Below, piece after piece: positions 10,265-18,797 of a stretch of 64,000 nucleotides of DNA. Positions within the stretch are counted from its first letter, which is position 1, and the number at the start of each line of letters is the position of its first letter. The translations under genes were made by a program, and so were the position numbers. This DNA comes from Leptolyngbya sp. KIOST-1 (lineage in GTDB: Bacteria; Cyanobacteriota; Cyanobacteriia; Phormidesmidales; Phormidesmidaceae): the NCBI RefSeq assembly GCF_000763385.1, contig NZ_JQFA01000004.1, positions 1,302,001 through 1,366,000 on the forward strand. The letters are read 5' to 3'. Below the pieces are notes generated by a model. The model did not search any database, was not told where the DNA came from, and saw only the letters and a list, made by a program, of their open reading frames with translations.

Positions 10265-10368
10265 AGATTCCCTGGCTACTCCAATGAGTTTGCGTCAGAG
10301 GTCATCAGGTACTGGGTTCTCCTACTCTCAACACAGCAACCAACCAGCCTCAGCGGGCTGGTTTTTAC
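10265..10368 (+). ncRNA. Candidate small RNA ending in intrinsic terminator
   Basis: A C/U-rich unstructured stretch (TTCTCCTACTCTCAACACAG, 10317-10336) is immediately followed by a perfect terminator. An exposed C/U-rich tract plus a terminal hairpin recalls cyanobacterial Yfr-type RNAs, but the exact Yfr1 core is not present. The 5' end is a guess. It could equally be the 3' UTR of the upstream gene. Confidence 0.25.
10342..10366 (+). terminator. Intrinsic terminator
   Basis: AACCAGCC (10342-10349) is fully complementary to GGCTGGTT (10356-10363), with a six-base loop, and the T-run extends to 10366. It lies 165 bases after the M48-like gene stop and well before the RRM gene, so it insulates them or ends a small RNA. 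Confidence 0.8.
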
Positions 10369-10681
10369 TTATCGGGTGACTTTTAGCCGCGACCGAGTCA
10401 CTATTCCTGCTTGATCCGGGGAACCGGCGCGACAATGCTGGTGTCAGAAGGTTTTGGGCCAGAATTGTGCGGAGGCCCTAGGCTATCCAAAGGCTTATAT
10501 TTGGCATTTTGATGAGCTTTAGTTGGCAACTTTAGGTCAGAATCTGCAATCCTGGTAGTAGTTGGTTAGGTTGGCAGCATTGGATGCAGGGGGCGGTTGA
10601 CCTAACGCTCAAACTTTATTTGGCAAGGTTATCGATTTCGATTCATCTGCCTTTAGTTTTAGAACACCAGAGGTATCTCAA

Positions 10682-11122
10682 ATGTCAATTCGCCTTTACG
10701 TCGGCAATCTCTCCAAGGACTTGGAGCGGCAGGAGTTTGAAAGCGTCTTTGCTGACTTTAATGCCGATCTAGTCTCTGTAAAGCTCATTGCCGACAAAAA
10801 AACTGGGAAATGCCGTGGTTTTGGCTTTGTCACGGTCAAAACCGATGAAAAGGCGGATGAGATCGTTGAGCAACTGAACGGCCAGGTCTTGGCCGATATG
10901 CCGCTCAAGATTGAGAAAGCCCTACCCCGCACAAAACCTGAGGGTGAGTCAGAGGCGCGTTCCAGCGGCGAAGCAAACGGCAAGCGATCCAGTAAGCCTG
11001 GCGCTCGAAAGACAACCGCAGCCGCGGCTAGCGGTGGTGGCAGTGTCCAACCCGATCCCCGCTGGGCTGGAGAACTGGAAAAACTCAAGCAGATGCTGTC
11101 TGCTCAAACCACTTCTAGCTAG
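10682..11122 (+). CDS. RRM-type RNA-binding protein (Rbp family)
   Basis: The 146-residue protein has one RNA recognition motif at residues 2-80. RNP2 is IRLYVGNLS and RNP1 is KCRGFGFVTV, the two aromatic RNA-contact strands. The C-terminal 60 residues are Ser/Ala/Lys-rich and low in complexity, ending PDPRWAGELEKLKQMLS. Cyanobacterial Rbp proteins of this build bind mRNA and are often cold-induced or direct mRNAs to thylakoid membranes; that role is inferred. A strong terminator follows directly. The leader upstream is long and A+T-rich. Confidence 0.9.
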   Translation: MSIRLYVGNLSKDLERQEFESVFADFNADLVSVKLIADKKTGKCRGFGFVTVKTDEKADEIVEQLNGQVLADMPLKIEKALPRTKPEGESEARSSGEANGKRSSKPGARKTTAAAASGGGSVQPDPRWAGELEKLKQMLSAQTTSS

Positions 11123-11148
11123 GCGAACTTAGCACATAACTGATTTGG

Positions 11149-11180
11149 GCCGCAGGGATGACTAGCTCTGCGGCTTTTTT
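11149..11180 (+). terminator. Intrinsic terminator of RRM gene
   Basis: GCCGCAG (11149-11155) pairs with CTGCGGC (11168-11174), followed by six T residues (11175-11180). It stands 27 bases after the stop codon. Confidence 0.9.
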
Positions 11181-11216
11181 AGTCATCGCCAGAACTGTTA
11201 GAACCCGACCCATGCC

Positions 11217-11302
11217 CCTGAAGCGATGGCTATACGCCATTGCGCCGCCCCAGTTTTTGCCTCTGGAAGAGGCCAATGGCCTAAGCGCAATGGCCAGCGC
11301 TA
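11217..11302. repeat. R2 dispersed repeat, copy 1
   Basis: This 86-base stretch matches 38562-38647 without gaps at about four positions in five. The ends GCGATGGC and GCAATGGCC are partly inverted, giving a hairpin. It lies between the RRM terminator and the 3' end of cimA, two convergent genes. Confidence 0.75.
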
Positions 11303-11342
11303 CAACTTGTGTATCTCGCGAAGGTTATGGCCCAAGCCCCGT

Positions 11343-12971
11343 CTAGAAGGCGATCGCGCAGGAGCGCTGTTCGGTCTCCAGCATCAACCCGTACTCCAGC
11401 CCTTCGGTGACGGCCTGATAGGAGGCTTCAATGATGTTGGTCGAAACCCCCAGGGTGGTCCAGCGCTGGGTGCCGTTGCTCGACTCCACCAGCACCCGGG
11501 TTTTGGCCGCCGTGCCCGCGCCGCTGTCAATAATTCGCACCTTGTAGTCGGAGAGGTGGAAGTGGGCGATCGCCGGGTAAAACGTCAGCAGCGCCTTCCG
11601 CAGGGCCGTATCCAGCGCCGCCACCGGACCGTTGCCCTCCGCTGCCGCCAGGATCTCTTCTTCGCCCACCATGACTTTGATCGTGGCCAGCGATTGGCTG
11701 CTGTGCTCCGCGCCATTGCCCTGGTGCTGGCAGTTAATGTAGAACCCCGTGAGGTCGAAAAAGCGGGGGCGATCGCCCAGGGCCTCGCGCATCAGCAGCT
11801 CAAAGCTGGCCTCGGCGGCCTCAAACTGGTAGCCCTCGTGCTCCAGGGCTTTGAGCCGGGTGAGCAGCTGCCGCGAGGCCGGGTCGTGGCGCTCTAGCAC
11901 CAGGCCAAAGCTGCGGGCCAGCGCCAGCACATTGCTCAGCCCCGCCTGGTCCGACACCACAATGCGGCGGCTGTTGCCCACGCTGGCCGGGTCGATGTGC
12001 TCGTAGGTTTTGGGTTCGCGCTCCACGGCACTGACGTGGATGCCCCCCTTGTGGGCAAAGGCCGAGCGGCCCACGTAGGGGGCGTGGTCATCGGGGGCCA
12101 GGTTCACCACCTCGCTGATAAAGCGGCTGGTTTCGGCCAGGGTTTCGAGCCGGGCAGGGGCAATGCAGGGGTAGCCCAGCTTGAGCTGGAGATTGGGAAT
12201 CAGGGTGCAGAGGTTGGCGTTGCCGCAGCGCTCACCGTAGCCGTTGATGGTGCCCTGCACCATGGTGGCCCCCGCGACCACTGCCACCATAGCGTTGGCT
12301 ACCGCCGTGCCGCTGTCGTTGTGGGTGTGAATGCCCAGCTGGGGCCGGGGTTCTGGAAAATCTTGAAGCCAGGCATTAACAGCGGCGACTACCTCACCCA
12401 CCTGCTGGGGCAGGGTGCCGCCGTTGGTGTCGCACAGCACCAGCCACTCGGCCCCGGCCTTCACCGCCGCCCCCAGGGTTTCCAGCGCGTAGTCTGGGTT
12501 CGCCAAGTAGCCGTCAAACCAGTGCTCGGCGTCGTAGATCACCCGGCGGCCCTGGCTGCGAAAGTAGCCAGTGGTGTCGTCGATCATGGCCAGGTTTTCG
12601 GCCAGGGTGGTCTGCAGGCCGGTGGTGACGTGCAAATCCCAGGATTTGCCAAACAGCGTGATCCACTCGGTGCCTGCGGCCAGCACCGGCTGCAGCATGG
12701 GTTCGTCGGCAGCCACCTGACCAGGACGGCGGGTGGAGCAAAAGGCGGTGACGCTGGCCTGGGTGAGGGGGTTTTCTTTCAGCTGCCAGAAGAACTGCAC
12801 ATCCTTGGGGTTGGCCCCCGGCCAGCCGCCTTCGATGAAGGGTATCCCCAGGGCGTCAAGCCTGCGCGCAATCCGAATTTTGTCCTCAATGGAGAGGGCC
12901 AGCCCCTCCCGCTGGGCCCCATCGCGCAGGGTGGTGTCGTAGATGTGAAGGGGGGGGCGCTGCTCAGCCAT
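11343..12971 (-). CDS. cimA: (R)-citramalate synthase
   Basis: The 542-residue enzyme condenses pyruvate with acetyl-CoA to citramalate, the threonine-independent entry to isoleucine. The TIM-barrel HMGL-like domain starts IYDTTLRDGAQREGLALS (res 10-27), with metal-binding HTHNDSGTAVAN at about 215. The LeuA-type regulatory domain occupies about 390-530. It is distinguished from 2-isopropylmalate synthase by the CimA-type segments FIEGGWPGANPKD and VIYDAEHWFDGY. It is a single gene, convergent with the RRM gene and divergent from the ferredoxin gene. Confidence 0.93.
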   Translation of the reverse strand: MAEQRPPLHIYDTTLRDGAQREGLALSIEDKIRIARRLDALGIPFIEGGWPGANPKDVQFFWQLKENPLTQASVTAFCSTRRPGQVAADEPMLQPVLAAGTEWITLFGKSWDLHVTTGLQTTLAENLAMIDDTTGYFRSQGRRVIYDAEHWFDGYLANPDYALETLGAAVKAGAEWLVLCDTNGGTLPQQVGEVVAAVNAWLQDFPEPRPQLGIHTHNDSGTAVANAMVAVVAGATMVQGTINGYGERCGNANLCTLIPNLQLKLGYPCIAPARLETLAETSRFISEVVNLAPDDHAPYVGRSAFAHKGGIHVSAVEREPKTYEHIDPASVGNSRRIVVSDQAGLSNVLALARSFGLVLERHDPASRQLLTRLKALEHEGYQFEAAEASFELLMREALGDRPRFFDLTGFYINCQHQGNGAEHSSQSLATIKVMVGEEEILAAAEGNGPVAALDTALRKALLTFYPAIAHFHLSDYKVRIIDSGAGTAAKTRVLVESSNGTQRWTTLGVSTNIIEASYQAVTEGLEYGLMLETEQRSCAIAF

Positions 12972-13100
12972 AGCCGGTGACCTAAACGATTCAGTTATCT
13001 AGCGTAAGTATTTAGCGTAAGGCCTGGCCTGGGGCTGCTTGAGGGGAGGGGGGCGATCGCGTTATAAAACGTAGATATTCTTCGTCTGCCAGGAAATGCC

Positions 13101-13436
13101 ATGCCCACCGTCACCGCCCAGGGAAAGACCATGCCGTGCGAGGTCGGGGCCAACCTGCGCCAGGTACTGCTGGCCCACGGTGTGGATCTCTACAACGGTC
13201 GGGCGAAGCTGATTAACTGCCGCAGCCTCGGCACCTGCGGCACCTGCGCCGTAGAGATTCAGGGTGAAGTTTCAGCGGTGAATTGGAAAGACAAGGGGCG
13301 GCGATCGTTACCGCCCCACGACCCCGCCCGCAACCTGCGACTCGCCTGCCAGACCCAGGTGCTGGGCGACATCACCGTCACCAAATACGACGGCTTCTGG
13401 GGCCAGGGGGAAGCGGTGGTCTGGGCCGCAGACTGA
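13101..13436 (+). CDS. 2Fe-2S ferredoxin-like protein
   Basis: This 111-residue electron carrier has a beta-grasp fold with cysteines in NCRSLGTCGTCAVEI (spacing C-x5-C-x2-C) and a fourth in LRLACQTQV. The first spacing is one residue longer than in photosynthetic plant-type ferredoxin (C-x4-C-x2-C), so it is not PetF but one of the accessory ferredoxins widespread in cyanobacteria. The sequence is basic, unlike acidic PetF. It is a single gene, divergent from cimA; a GCGATCGC and TATAAAA-like stretch stands about 30-45 bases before the start. Confidence 0.85.
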   Translation: MPTVTAQGKTMPCEVGANLRQVLLAHGVDLYNGRAKLINCRSLGTCGTCAVEIQGEVSAVNWKDKGRRSLPPHDPARNLRLACQTQVLGDITVTKYDGFWGQGEAVVWAAD

Positions 13437-13518
13437 TCCTAAATCCTGCTGGGTTGCCCCCAACTCAAAATTGGGATCGGTAGGGACTGCCCAATGGCCC
13501 AGGCTCTCAGGCTTTCGC

Positions 13519-15342
13519 TCAATCCTCACCAAAGTCGATCGCCTCCAGCAGATCGGCCTTGGTTCCCTCCAGGCTGCCCCCCTGAATACTGGCCCGGTAA
13601 CAGATGGGGGACAAATAGCCCTGAATCTGTTTTGCCTGGCAGGCCAGGTGCAGCTGGCTGAGACCCACCTGAGGATCGCTATCGTAGGTTTTCAAATAGT
13701 CGTCAAAGCCCAAAAAGGCCAGTCGGTACAGCAGTTCCTGGCTAAACTTGCCTTCAAAGTAGCCGCCGTGCACGTTGCGCTTGCCCAGCGCGTAGTCGAG
13801 GATGAGCAAGCAGTAGTCCCAGGGGGTGAGTACGGCCCGGCCCAGGGCGCGGGTCAACAGACCGGTTGGCTGAGCCGAGCAGGTATTGGTGCTGGGGTCG
13901 TAGCGAAAGTCCAGGTAGTTGGTGCAGTCAAAGTAGGTGAAAAAGTCGGCTACGGTGGCGCGATTGCTGCTGCGGGCGGTCTGCACCGTAAACAGCTCGG
14001 CCAGGGTGACCACCCCCTGCCCTTTAAACCGCTGGTAGGTCAAAAACAGGTGATCCATGACGTTGCTTTTGGCCTGGGCGATCGCCTCACCGATGGGCAG
14101 GGAGGGCGAAAAGTCGTTGTCCAGCGTGCTCAGGTTGAGCAGTCCGTAGTCGTTCTCGTCCCCAAACCTGTCTTTTAGCGCCACGGTGCCAAGGCGGGCG
14201 CCCCGCGCCTGGGTGCGGCTGGGGAAGGCGATATAGTTGGCGGCGGTGGAGGCGGTGCGCAGGGCCACATCCCCCTCGTTACTAAACAGGTACGATTCCG
14301 AAAAGCGCCGGAGGGACGAGGCCAAAAAGTTGGCCCGACTCGACACAATGGTGAGCACGGGAATGTCGGGGGAGGCCAGAATCAGCCGACCCAGGCTAAA
14401 CACGTCGCCAATGTAGGAATCAGGCCGCTTCTCCACCGAGGCCGTGTCAAACACGTCGGAGAGAATTCGCACCACATTGGTGACCACAAACCCGCCCATG
14501 CTGTGGCCAATAAAGCTGAGTTTGACTTTATTCTGCGATCGCCGCTGCCAGTAGCCCCTGGCCTGGGCCATGGCCTGCCGCCGCGGCATCTGCCCATCGG
14601 TGGCTGGAAACATGTCCGCCGCCGTCCGTTCCAGCATCGCCATATCAATCTGGCGCAGCAGTTCAACCAGGTCTAGCACCCCAAAGTTGTCGGCCCGGTA
14701 GCTGTCGCGGAAGTACACCACCAGCCGCAGCACCACCAGCGCCAGTATCAAGATGCCCAGCACAAACAGCAGCACCAGCCCCAGGCTGAGTAGAAAACTC
14801 CACACCGACGGGCTGAAGGTAATCAGTTCTAAGAGCAGCAGCGCCAGGGCGGCCAGACCCCCCGTGACCAGCAAATCGCGGGGCAAAGGCGGCAGGGCGC
14901 TCAGCGCTTCGCCAATTTTTTGGGGTCTGCCGAGGGCGACATTTTCCGAAGGCCAGCGGTAGCCAACGAACACCTGGTTAGCCTGGGCGGCAATGGCGGG
15001 ATCGTGGCGGTTGATGTACTTAAAAATGTTTTTGTACCAGGCTTCGACCCCGTCGAGACTGGTGTTGTAGCCGTGGACCGTAATCACCAACTCGGCGGTG
15101 CTCCCGGCAGTTGCCATTCGGCGGCAGAGATGGTCGGCAATCTCTTGGATGCCCTGCTCGGCCTGCTGCTGCAGCCGTTCGCTGCCTTCCTGGGCCTCTT
15201 CGATGCTGGGCGGGGCGCTACTCATGACAAAGTAGCCCGGAATTTTGCCCTCAACGCCGCTGCCATCGTCCATGTCGACAATGCGAGCCAGGCTCTCGTC
15301 GGCAAAGACAAACTTTCGAATAATAAACGGAAGCTGTTTCAT
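13519..15342 (-). CDS. Alpha/beta hydrolase with inserted membrane hairpin
   Basis: The 607-residue protein has a DUF900-like hydrolase core. LVITVHGYNTS (res 85-95) forms the oxyanion-hole strand and FIGHSMGGF (277-285) the nucleophile elbow with Ser281. Between them residues 157-212 form two hydrophobic membrane segments, anchoring the enzyme. The C-terminal 300 residues include LILASPDIPVLTIVSSRANF and a long unrecognised region. The substrate is unknown; lipid or ester hydrolysis at a membrane is inferred. Single gene, downstream of the ABC ATPase on the same strand. Confidence 0.75.
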   Translation of the reverse strand: MKQLPFIIRKFVFADESLARIVDMDDGSGVEGKIPGYFVMSSAPPSIEEAQEGSERLQQQAEQGIQEIADHLCRRMATAGSTAELVITVHGYNTSLDGVEAWYKNIFKYINRHDPAIAAQANQVFVGYRWPSENVALGRPQKIGEALSALPPLPRDLLVTGGLAALALLLLELITFSPSVWSFLLSLGLVLLFVLGILILALVVLRLVVYFRDSYRADNFGVLDLVELLRQIDMAMLERTAADMFPATDGQMPRRQAMAQARGYWQRRSQNKVKLSFIGHSMGGFVVTNVVRILSDVFDTASVEKRPDSYIGDVFSLGRLILASPDIPVLTIVSSRANFLASSLRRFSESYLFSNEGDVALRTASTAANYIAFPSRTQARGARLGTVALKDRFGDENDYGLLNLSTLDNDFSPSLPIGEAIAQAKSNVMDHLFLTYQRFKGQGVVTLAELFTVQTARSSNRATVADFFTYFDCTNYLDFRYDPSTNTCSAQPTGLLTRALGRAVLTPWDYCLLILDYALGKRNVHGGYFEGKFSQELLYRLAFLGFDDYLKTYDSDPQVGLSQLHLACQAKQIQGYLSPICYRASIQGGSLEGTKADLLEAIDFGED

Positions 15343-15495
15343 AGATGCCCTGGAATCGAACGGGGATAGATGAGCGAGACTCGCCCCGGCCAGCTCGAGC
15401 GAGTAGCCGGGCTCGCACAGTAGCCTACAGCCCAGCTCCGCCAGTTTCCAAAATTGTTTCCAAAATTGTTTACAAAATAGTGGGCAAATATTGGT

Positions 15496-17124
15496 TTAGG
15501 CGTTCTGGGCCAGGCTGGGTACCGCCCCCAGCAGGGTCTGGCTGTAGGGGTGCTGGGGCGACTCAAACAGGGTTTGGGTGGGGGCCAACTCCACAATTCT
15601 GCCCTGCTGCATGACGGCAATGCGATCGCACATAAACCGGGCCACCCACAGGTCGTGGGTAATGAACAAGTAGGTGAGGTCAAACTCCCGCTTGAGGGCC
15701 AGCATCAGCTCCAGCACCTGGGTTTGCACCGTGGCGTCGAGCATGCTGACGGGTTCATCGCAGATCACGAGCTTGGGTTTGGTGATCAGGGCGCGGGCGA
15801 TCGCCACCCGCTGCTGCTGCCCGCCCGAGAGGTCGCCCGGAAAGCGGTGGAAGTAGTCGCTGGTGGGGTAGAGGCTGACGCGGGCCAGCATCTCGTGGGC
15901 CTGTTTTTCGGCTTCGGCCACGGTGGACAGCCCGTGGATCAGCAGCGGGTCGACAATGCTTTTGCCCACGGTCATCATCGGGTTGAGGCAGGCGTGGGGG
16001 TCCTGAAACACCATTTGCAGGTGTCGCCGCTGCTGGCGCATGGCCCGGCGCGACAGGGTGGTGAGGTCGGTGCCGCCAAACTCCACATGCCCAGAGGTGG
16101 GCTTAACCAGCTGCAAAATCGTGCGCGACAGGGTGCTCTTGCCGCAGCCCGACTCGCCTACCAGCCCCAGTGCCTCGCCGGGGTAAATGTCCAGCGAAAC
16201 GCCGTCCACGGCCCTGATCACCTTCGAGGCCGGGTTGCCCAACAGGCGCGCAAAGGGGTTGGACTCCAGCGCGTAGTGCTGGGTCACATCGGTCAGGCGC
16301 AGCAGCGGCACGGCGGCGGTGGCGGTGAAGGCTATGCCCTCCGCCTGCTGCAGCTGCAGGGCCGATTCAACCAGCGATCGCGTGTAGGCATCCTGTGGGT
16401 CTTGAAACACTGTGGCGGCGGTGCCCTCCTCCACTACCCGGCCCTGGTACATGACGGCGACGCGATCGCAGTACTCCGACACCAGGGACAGGTCGTGGGA
16501 GATCAGCACCAGGGCCGTACCCAACTCATCGCACAGCCGCGTCAGCTCGTTTAGAATCTGGGCCGATACCGTCACATCCAGGCTGGTGGTGGGCTCATCG
16601 GCCACAATTAGCCTGGGCTCCAGGAGCATCGCCAGGGCGATCGCCACCCGCTGGCGCATGCCGCCGCTAAACTCGTGGGGGTACTGGCCAAACCGGCTGG
16701 CGGGAATGTTGACCTTCTCCAGCACCGCGATCGCCCGCGCCTTCGCCTCCGCCTGCGAAACCCCAGGACGATGGGCGCGCAGCGTCTCTATGCAGTGGTC
16801 ACCAATGGTCATCAGCGGGTTGAGCCGCGTCATCGGATCTTGAAACACCAGGGCGATCGCCTCCCCCCGGAACCGGCGCAGCCGCTGGGGAGTAAAGTCG
16901 AGCACCGACTCGCTGTTGAACCACACCCGCCCCTGGACCTCGCTCCCGGGGGGCAACAGCCGCAGCGCCGCCCGGCCCAGGGTGCTCTTGCCACAGCCCG
17001 ACTCCCCCACCAGGCCAAGCTTTTCCCCCGCCGCCAGGGTCAGCGAAACCCGATCCACCGCCCGCTCGGCCTGGCCGGGGTAGGCGACCGAAAAGTTTTC
17101 GAGGGTGAGAAGCGAGTCTGGCAT
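15496..17124 (-). CDS. Fused double ATP-binding protein of a peptide/nickel-type ABC importer
   Basis: The 542-residue protein consists of two complete ABC ATPase domains in tandem. The first has Walker [10 protein letters not shown] (about 39-47), signature [10 protein letters not shown] and Walker [13 protein letters not shown]. The second repeats GESGCGKST (about 318), signature [10 protein letters not shown] and [12 protein letters not shown]. Both have the oligopeptide-ABC C-terminal extension. It equals DppD plus DppF (as in YejF) in one chain. No permease or binding-protein gene is adjacent, so it must act with partners encoded elsewhere. It is 153 bases upstream of the hydrolase. Confidence 0.92.
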   Translation of the reverse strand: MPDSLLTLENFSVAYPGQAERAVDRVSLTLAAGEKLGLVGESGCGKSTLGRAALRLLPPGSEVQGRVWFNSESVLDFTPQRLRRFRGEAIALVFQDPMTRLNPLMTIGDHCIETLRAHRPGVSQAEAKARAIAVLEKVNIPASRFGQYPHEFSGGMRQRVAIALAMLLEPRLIVADEPTTSLDVTVSAQILNELTRLCDELGTALVLISHDLSLVSEYCDRVAVMYQGRVVEEGTAATVFQDPQDAYTRSLVESALQLQQAEGIAFTATAAVPLLRLTDVTQHYALESNPFARLLGNPASKVIRAVDGVSLDIYPGEALGLVGESGCGKSTLSRTILQLVKPTSGHVEFGGTDLTTLSRRAMRQQRRHLQMVFQDPHACLNPMMTVGKSIVDPLLIHGLSTVAEAEKQAHEMLARVSLYPTSDYFHRFPGDLSGGQQQRVAIARALITKPKLVICDEPVSMLDATVQTQVLELMLALKREFDLTYLFITHDLWVARFMCDRIAVMQQGRIVELAPTQTLFESPQHPYSQTLLGAVPSLAQNA

Positions 17125-17287
17125 AGGGGTAGGGGGTGGATGGGTAGGAGGGTGGATGGGTGGAGAGTAAATAGTGGATCAGCGAGAGAAATGCAGGCCC
17201 GTAGAGACCAGATAAGAGGTCAAAAGCTTAAGTCAATGCGAACGACCCCATCCACCCATCCACTCGCTCACCCGCCTACCCACCCAC
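17125..17287. repeat. R3 purine/pyrimidine inverted tract, copy 1
   Basis: The left part (17129-17170) is a run of GGGTGGATGGGTAGGAGGG-type units on the plus strand. The right part (17245-17290) is the complementary type (CCATCCACCCATCCACTC and CCTACCCACCCACTC). The two arms can pair around a non-repetitive centre. The same unit occurs at 49466-49672. Confidence 0.75.
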
Positions 17288-17860
17288 TCACTGATCGACT
17301 CGTCGCATCAAATACGCCACGCCAAAATCCCCATTCGGGTGCTGCTCCAGCAGCTCAGCCAGCTCAAAGACGCGCTGGGCAATGTCCTCCCCCAGCTTGT
17401 CGATGGTGGCCAGCCGCTCCCGTTCGCCGTGCTCTAGCTCGCGCACCTGTCCCTGCCAGTCGGCGGAAAAAATGTAGTCGAGGTGGGCCTGCAAATCGAG
17501 CTGGCCCAGCACCTCCCATTCCCCCGCATCGCACCAGATGCCGTTGCAGTTGGGGCAGCGCTCCACATAAAAAGCCCCCTGCTTGAGGGTAATGCGGCCC
17601 CGCACCAGGTAGCTGCGGCAGTCGGGGCAGAGGGCCGCCCGGTTGTCCAGGGCGGCGGGGCGAAAAGAGGTGCTCAGCGACAGGGGCAGCACCGCTACGG
17701 TGACGGGGGCATCGGGGTCGACCTGCGATCGCTGCCAGGTGATGTAGTTTTCGGGCGGAATCCACGCGCCGCCACAGCTGGGACAGGCGTGAGCCGGTAG
17801 CCCCGGTGCCAGCTGACTGTCCTGAAGGTCAATATTGCCGTCCTTAGGGCACTGATACAA
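17288..17860 (-). CDS. Zinc-ribbon (TFIIB-type) protein
   Basis: The 190-residue protein contains two zinc ribbons. The N-terminal one has CPKDG and ACPSCGGAWIP (its first knuckle lacks a second cysteine). The central one, about residues 75-115, has LCPDCRSYLVRG and RCPNCNGIWCDAGEWE, the zf-TFIIB signature. The last 70 residues are helical and charged. Members of this family are small cytoplasmic proteins of unknown function, widespread in cyanobacteria; no reaction can be assigned. Confidence 0.8.
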   Translation of the reverse strand: MYQCPKDGNIDLQDSQLAPGLPAHACPSCGGAWIPPENYITWQRSQVDPDAPVTVAVLPLSLSTSFRPAALDNRAALCPDCRSYLVRGRITLKQGAFYVERCPNCNGIWCDAGEWEVLGQLDLQAHLDYIFSADWQGQVRELEHGERERLATIDKLGEDIAQRVFELAELLEQHPNGDFGVAYLMRRVDQ

Positions 17861-17930
17861 CGTAGCTACTCTCCACCGCGATCGTCTGAGGGTCCATGAA
17901 CCCTACTATTAAACCACCTGGGCCAGGGGA

Positions 17931-18019
17931 TTAGGGCGTGTCATCAATACTGGCTGAAGCCCCTATGGCCGGAGCTTTGCCACGCCCGACCCCCAAAAGC
18001 GTCTAGGGTGTGTCATCGA
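17931..18019. repeat. R1 partial copy beside patD, with doubled terminus
   Basis: From TTAG at 17931 the sequence runs GGGCGTGTCATCAAT, TGGCT, then CTTTGCCACGCCCGACCC, matching the reverse complement of the 31016-31137 element for about 70 bases. At 18003 a second terminus, CTAG followed by GGTGTGTCATCGAT, appears in the same orientation. The last five codons and the stop of the PatD-like gene lie in this second terminus. Confidence 0.65.
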
Positions 18020-18344
18020 TCGCCTGATCCAGCGCCTCGCAAAAGCCCAGCAGCTGCTCCAGCTTTTCAATTAGCTGCCGCTGGCGCCGCTGCGTCGTGG
18101 CAGACTGGCGGGCCGCCCCCAAAAAGGCCACATCCATCGCCAGCAGCCTAAAAGTGCGATTCATTTCGGTAATCACCGGCTGGGCGATCGCTACCTCGTT
18201 GCCCAGGGGTAAAATCTGGTGCTGGAAATGCTGCTGAGCCAGCAAAAACTGCTCCTGCAATCGGTCACCGCTGGGGTTGGCGGTGCGGGCCAGATCGGCG
18301 AGGGCTTGCAGCTGCGATCGCAGATTTGACAGGGCAATTATCAT
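18003..18344 (-). CDS. PatD-like protein (heterocyst frequency control family)
   Basis: This 113-residue all-helical protein resembles the cyanobacterial PatD family in length and in QHFQHQILPL, a TEMNRTFRLLAMDVAFLGAARQ-type helix (about residues 58-80) and a final short helix with a Cys. PatD influences heterocyst spacing in Anabaena, but homologues occur in species without heterocysts and their role there is unknown. AAGGG nine bases before the ATG, with a hairpin (18359-18378) just upstream, supports the start. The C-terminus IDDTP-stop is written by an R1 repeat terminus, so the original end may have been altered. Assignment is from memory of the family. Confidence 0.55.
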   Translation of the reverse strand: MIIALSNLRSQLQALADLARTANPSGDRLQEQFLLAQQHFQHQILPLGNEVAIAQPVITEMNRTFRLLAMDVAFLGAARQSATTQRRQRQLIEKLEQLLGFCEALDQAIDDTP

Positions 18345-18797
18345 ATAGATATCCCTTCAAGGCATTGGCGAATGCCTTTGATAGCGATTTACCGCTGTCA
18401 AAGACAACTTGCTGATTCCCCCCTGGGGGGACAAATGTTAAGGTTAATACATAACACTCCATCTACTCGAAACTGGCCATAAGCATTTATTGCGCCCCGG
18501 TCAGAATAAGGGTTTTCCCCAGAGTTATGGTGTAGGTTATCTCTATCTAAACGTCCTGCTCTAGGGCAGGGGTGCCGCATTCTTTGGCAGAACACCTGTA
18601 CGAGTTTTGCCAGGGGTTTAAGTTTAAATCTATCCACCTAACCTCAAGAACTTTTCGGTTCAGGTGGCAAATCGCCAAATCGAACGATTTCGTTCTTCGA
18701 TTCCTGCTCAACCCTGAAATACAGAGGTCAACTGTTTGCCATCCAAGTTGGCCAATTTTGAGCTTATCCCTTTCCCTGAGAGGTCACTGGCATCCTT
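18345..18797. other. Divergent intergenic region between patD-like gene and relA/spoT
   Basis: About 450 bases without a credible gene. AAGGCATT (18359-18366) pairs with AATGCCTT (18371-18378) just upstream of the PatD-like start. A CCCCCC-T-GGGGGG palindrome is at 18418-18430. The rest is moderately A+T-rich and presumably contains both divergent promoters. Confidence 0.5.

Larger units (their letters stand above)
10178..10681. other. Gene-free interval: hairpin terminator and RRM-gene leader
   Basis: About 500 bases lie between the M48-like gene and the RNA-binding protein gene. It holds an intrinsic terminator (10342-10366), possibly ending a small RNA, and the long A+T-rich leader of the RRM gene. 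Cold-induced RRM genes in cyanobacteria commonly have long leaders. No conserved open frame was recognised. Confidence 0.6.

Noticed and set aside
10317-10336. Yfr1 small RNA core
   Set aside because: The stretch is C/U-rich but does not contain the exact Yfr1 core ACUCCUCACAC, so only an unspecified small RNA is proposed.
15345-15440. Minus-strand TTCGATTC and flanking stems, resembling a tRNA T-arm
   Set aside because: The T-stem does not pair, and no acceptor stem or anticodon arm could be formed with the surrounding sequence.
18265-18462. 65-codon frame overlapping the PatD-like gene
   Set aside because: It overlaps the better supported gene out of frame and has no family resemblance.
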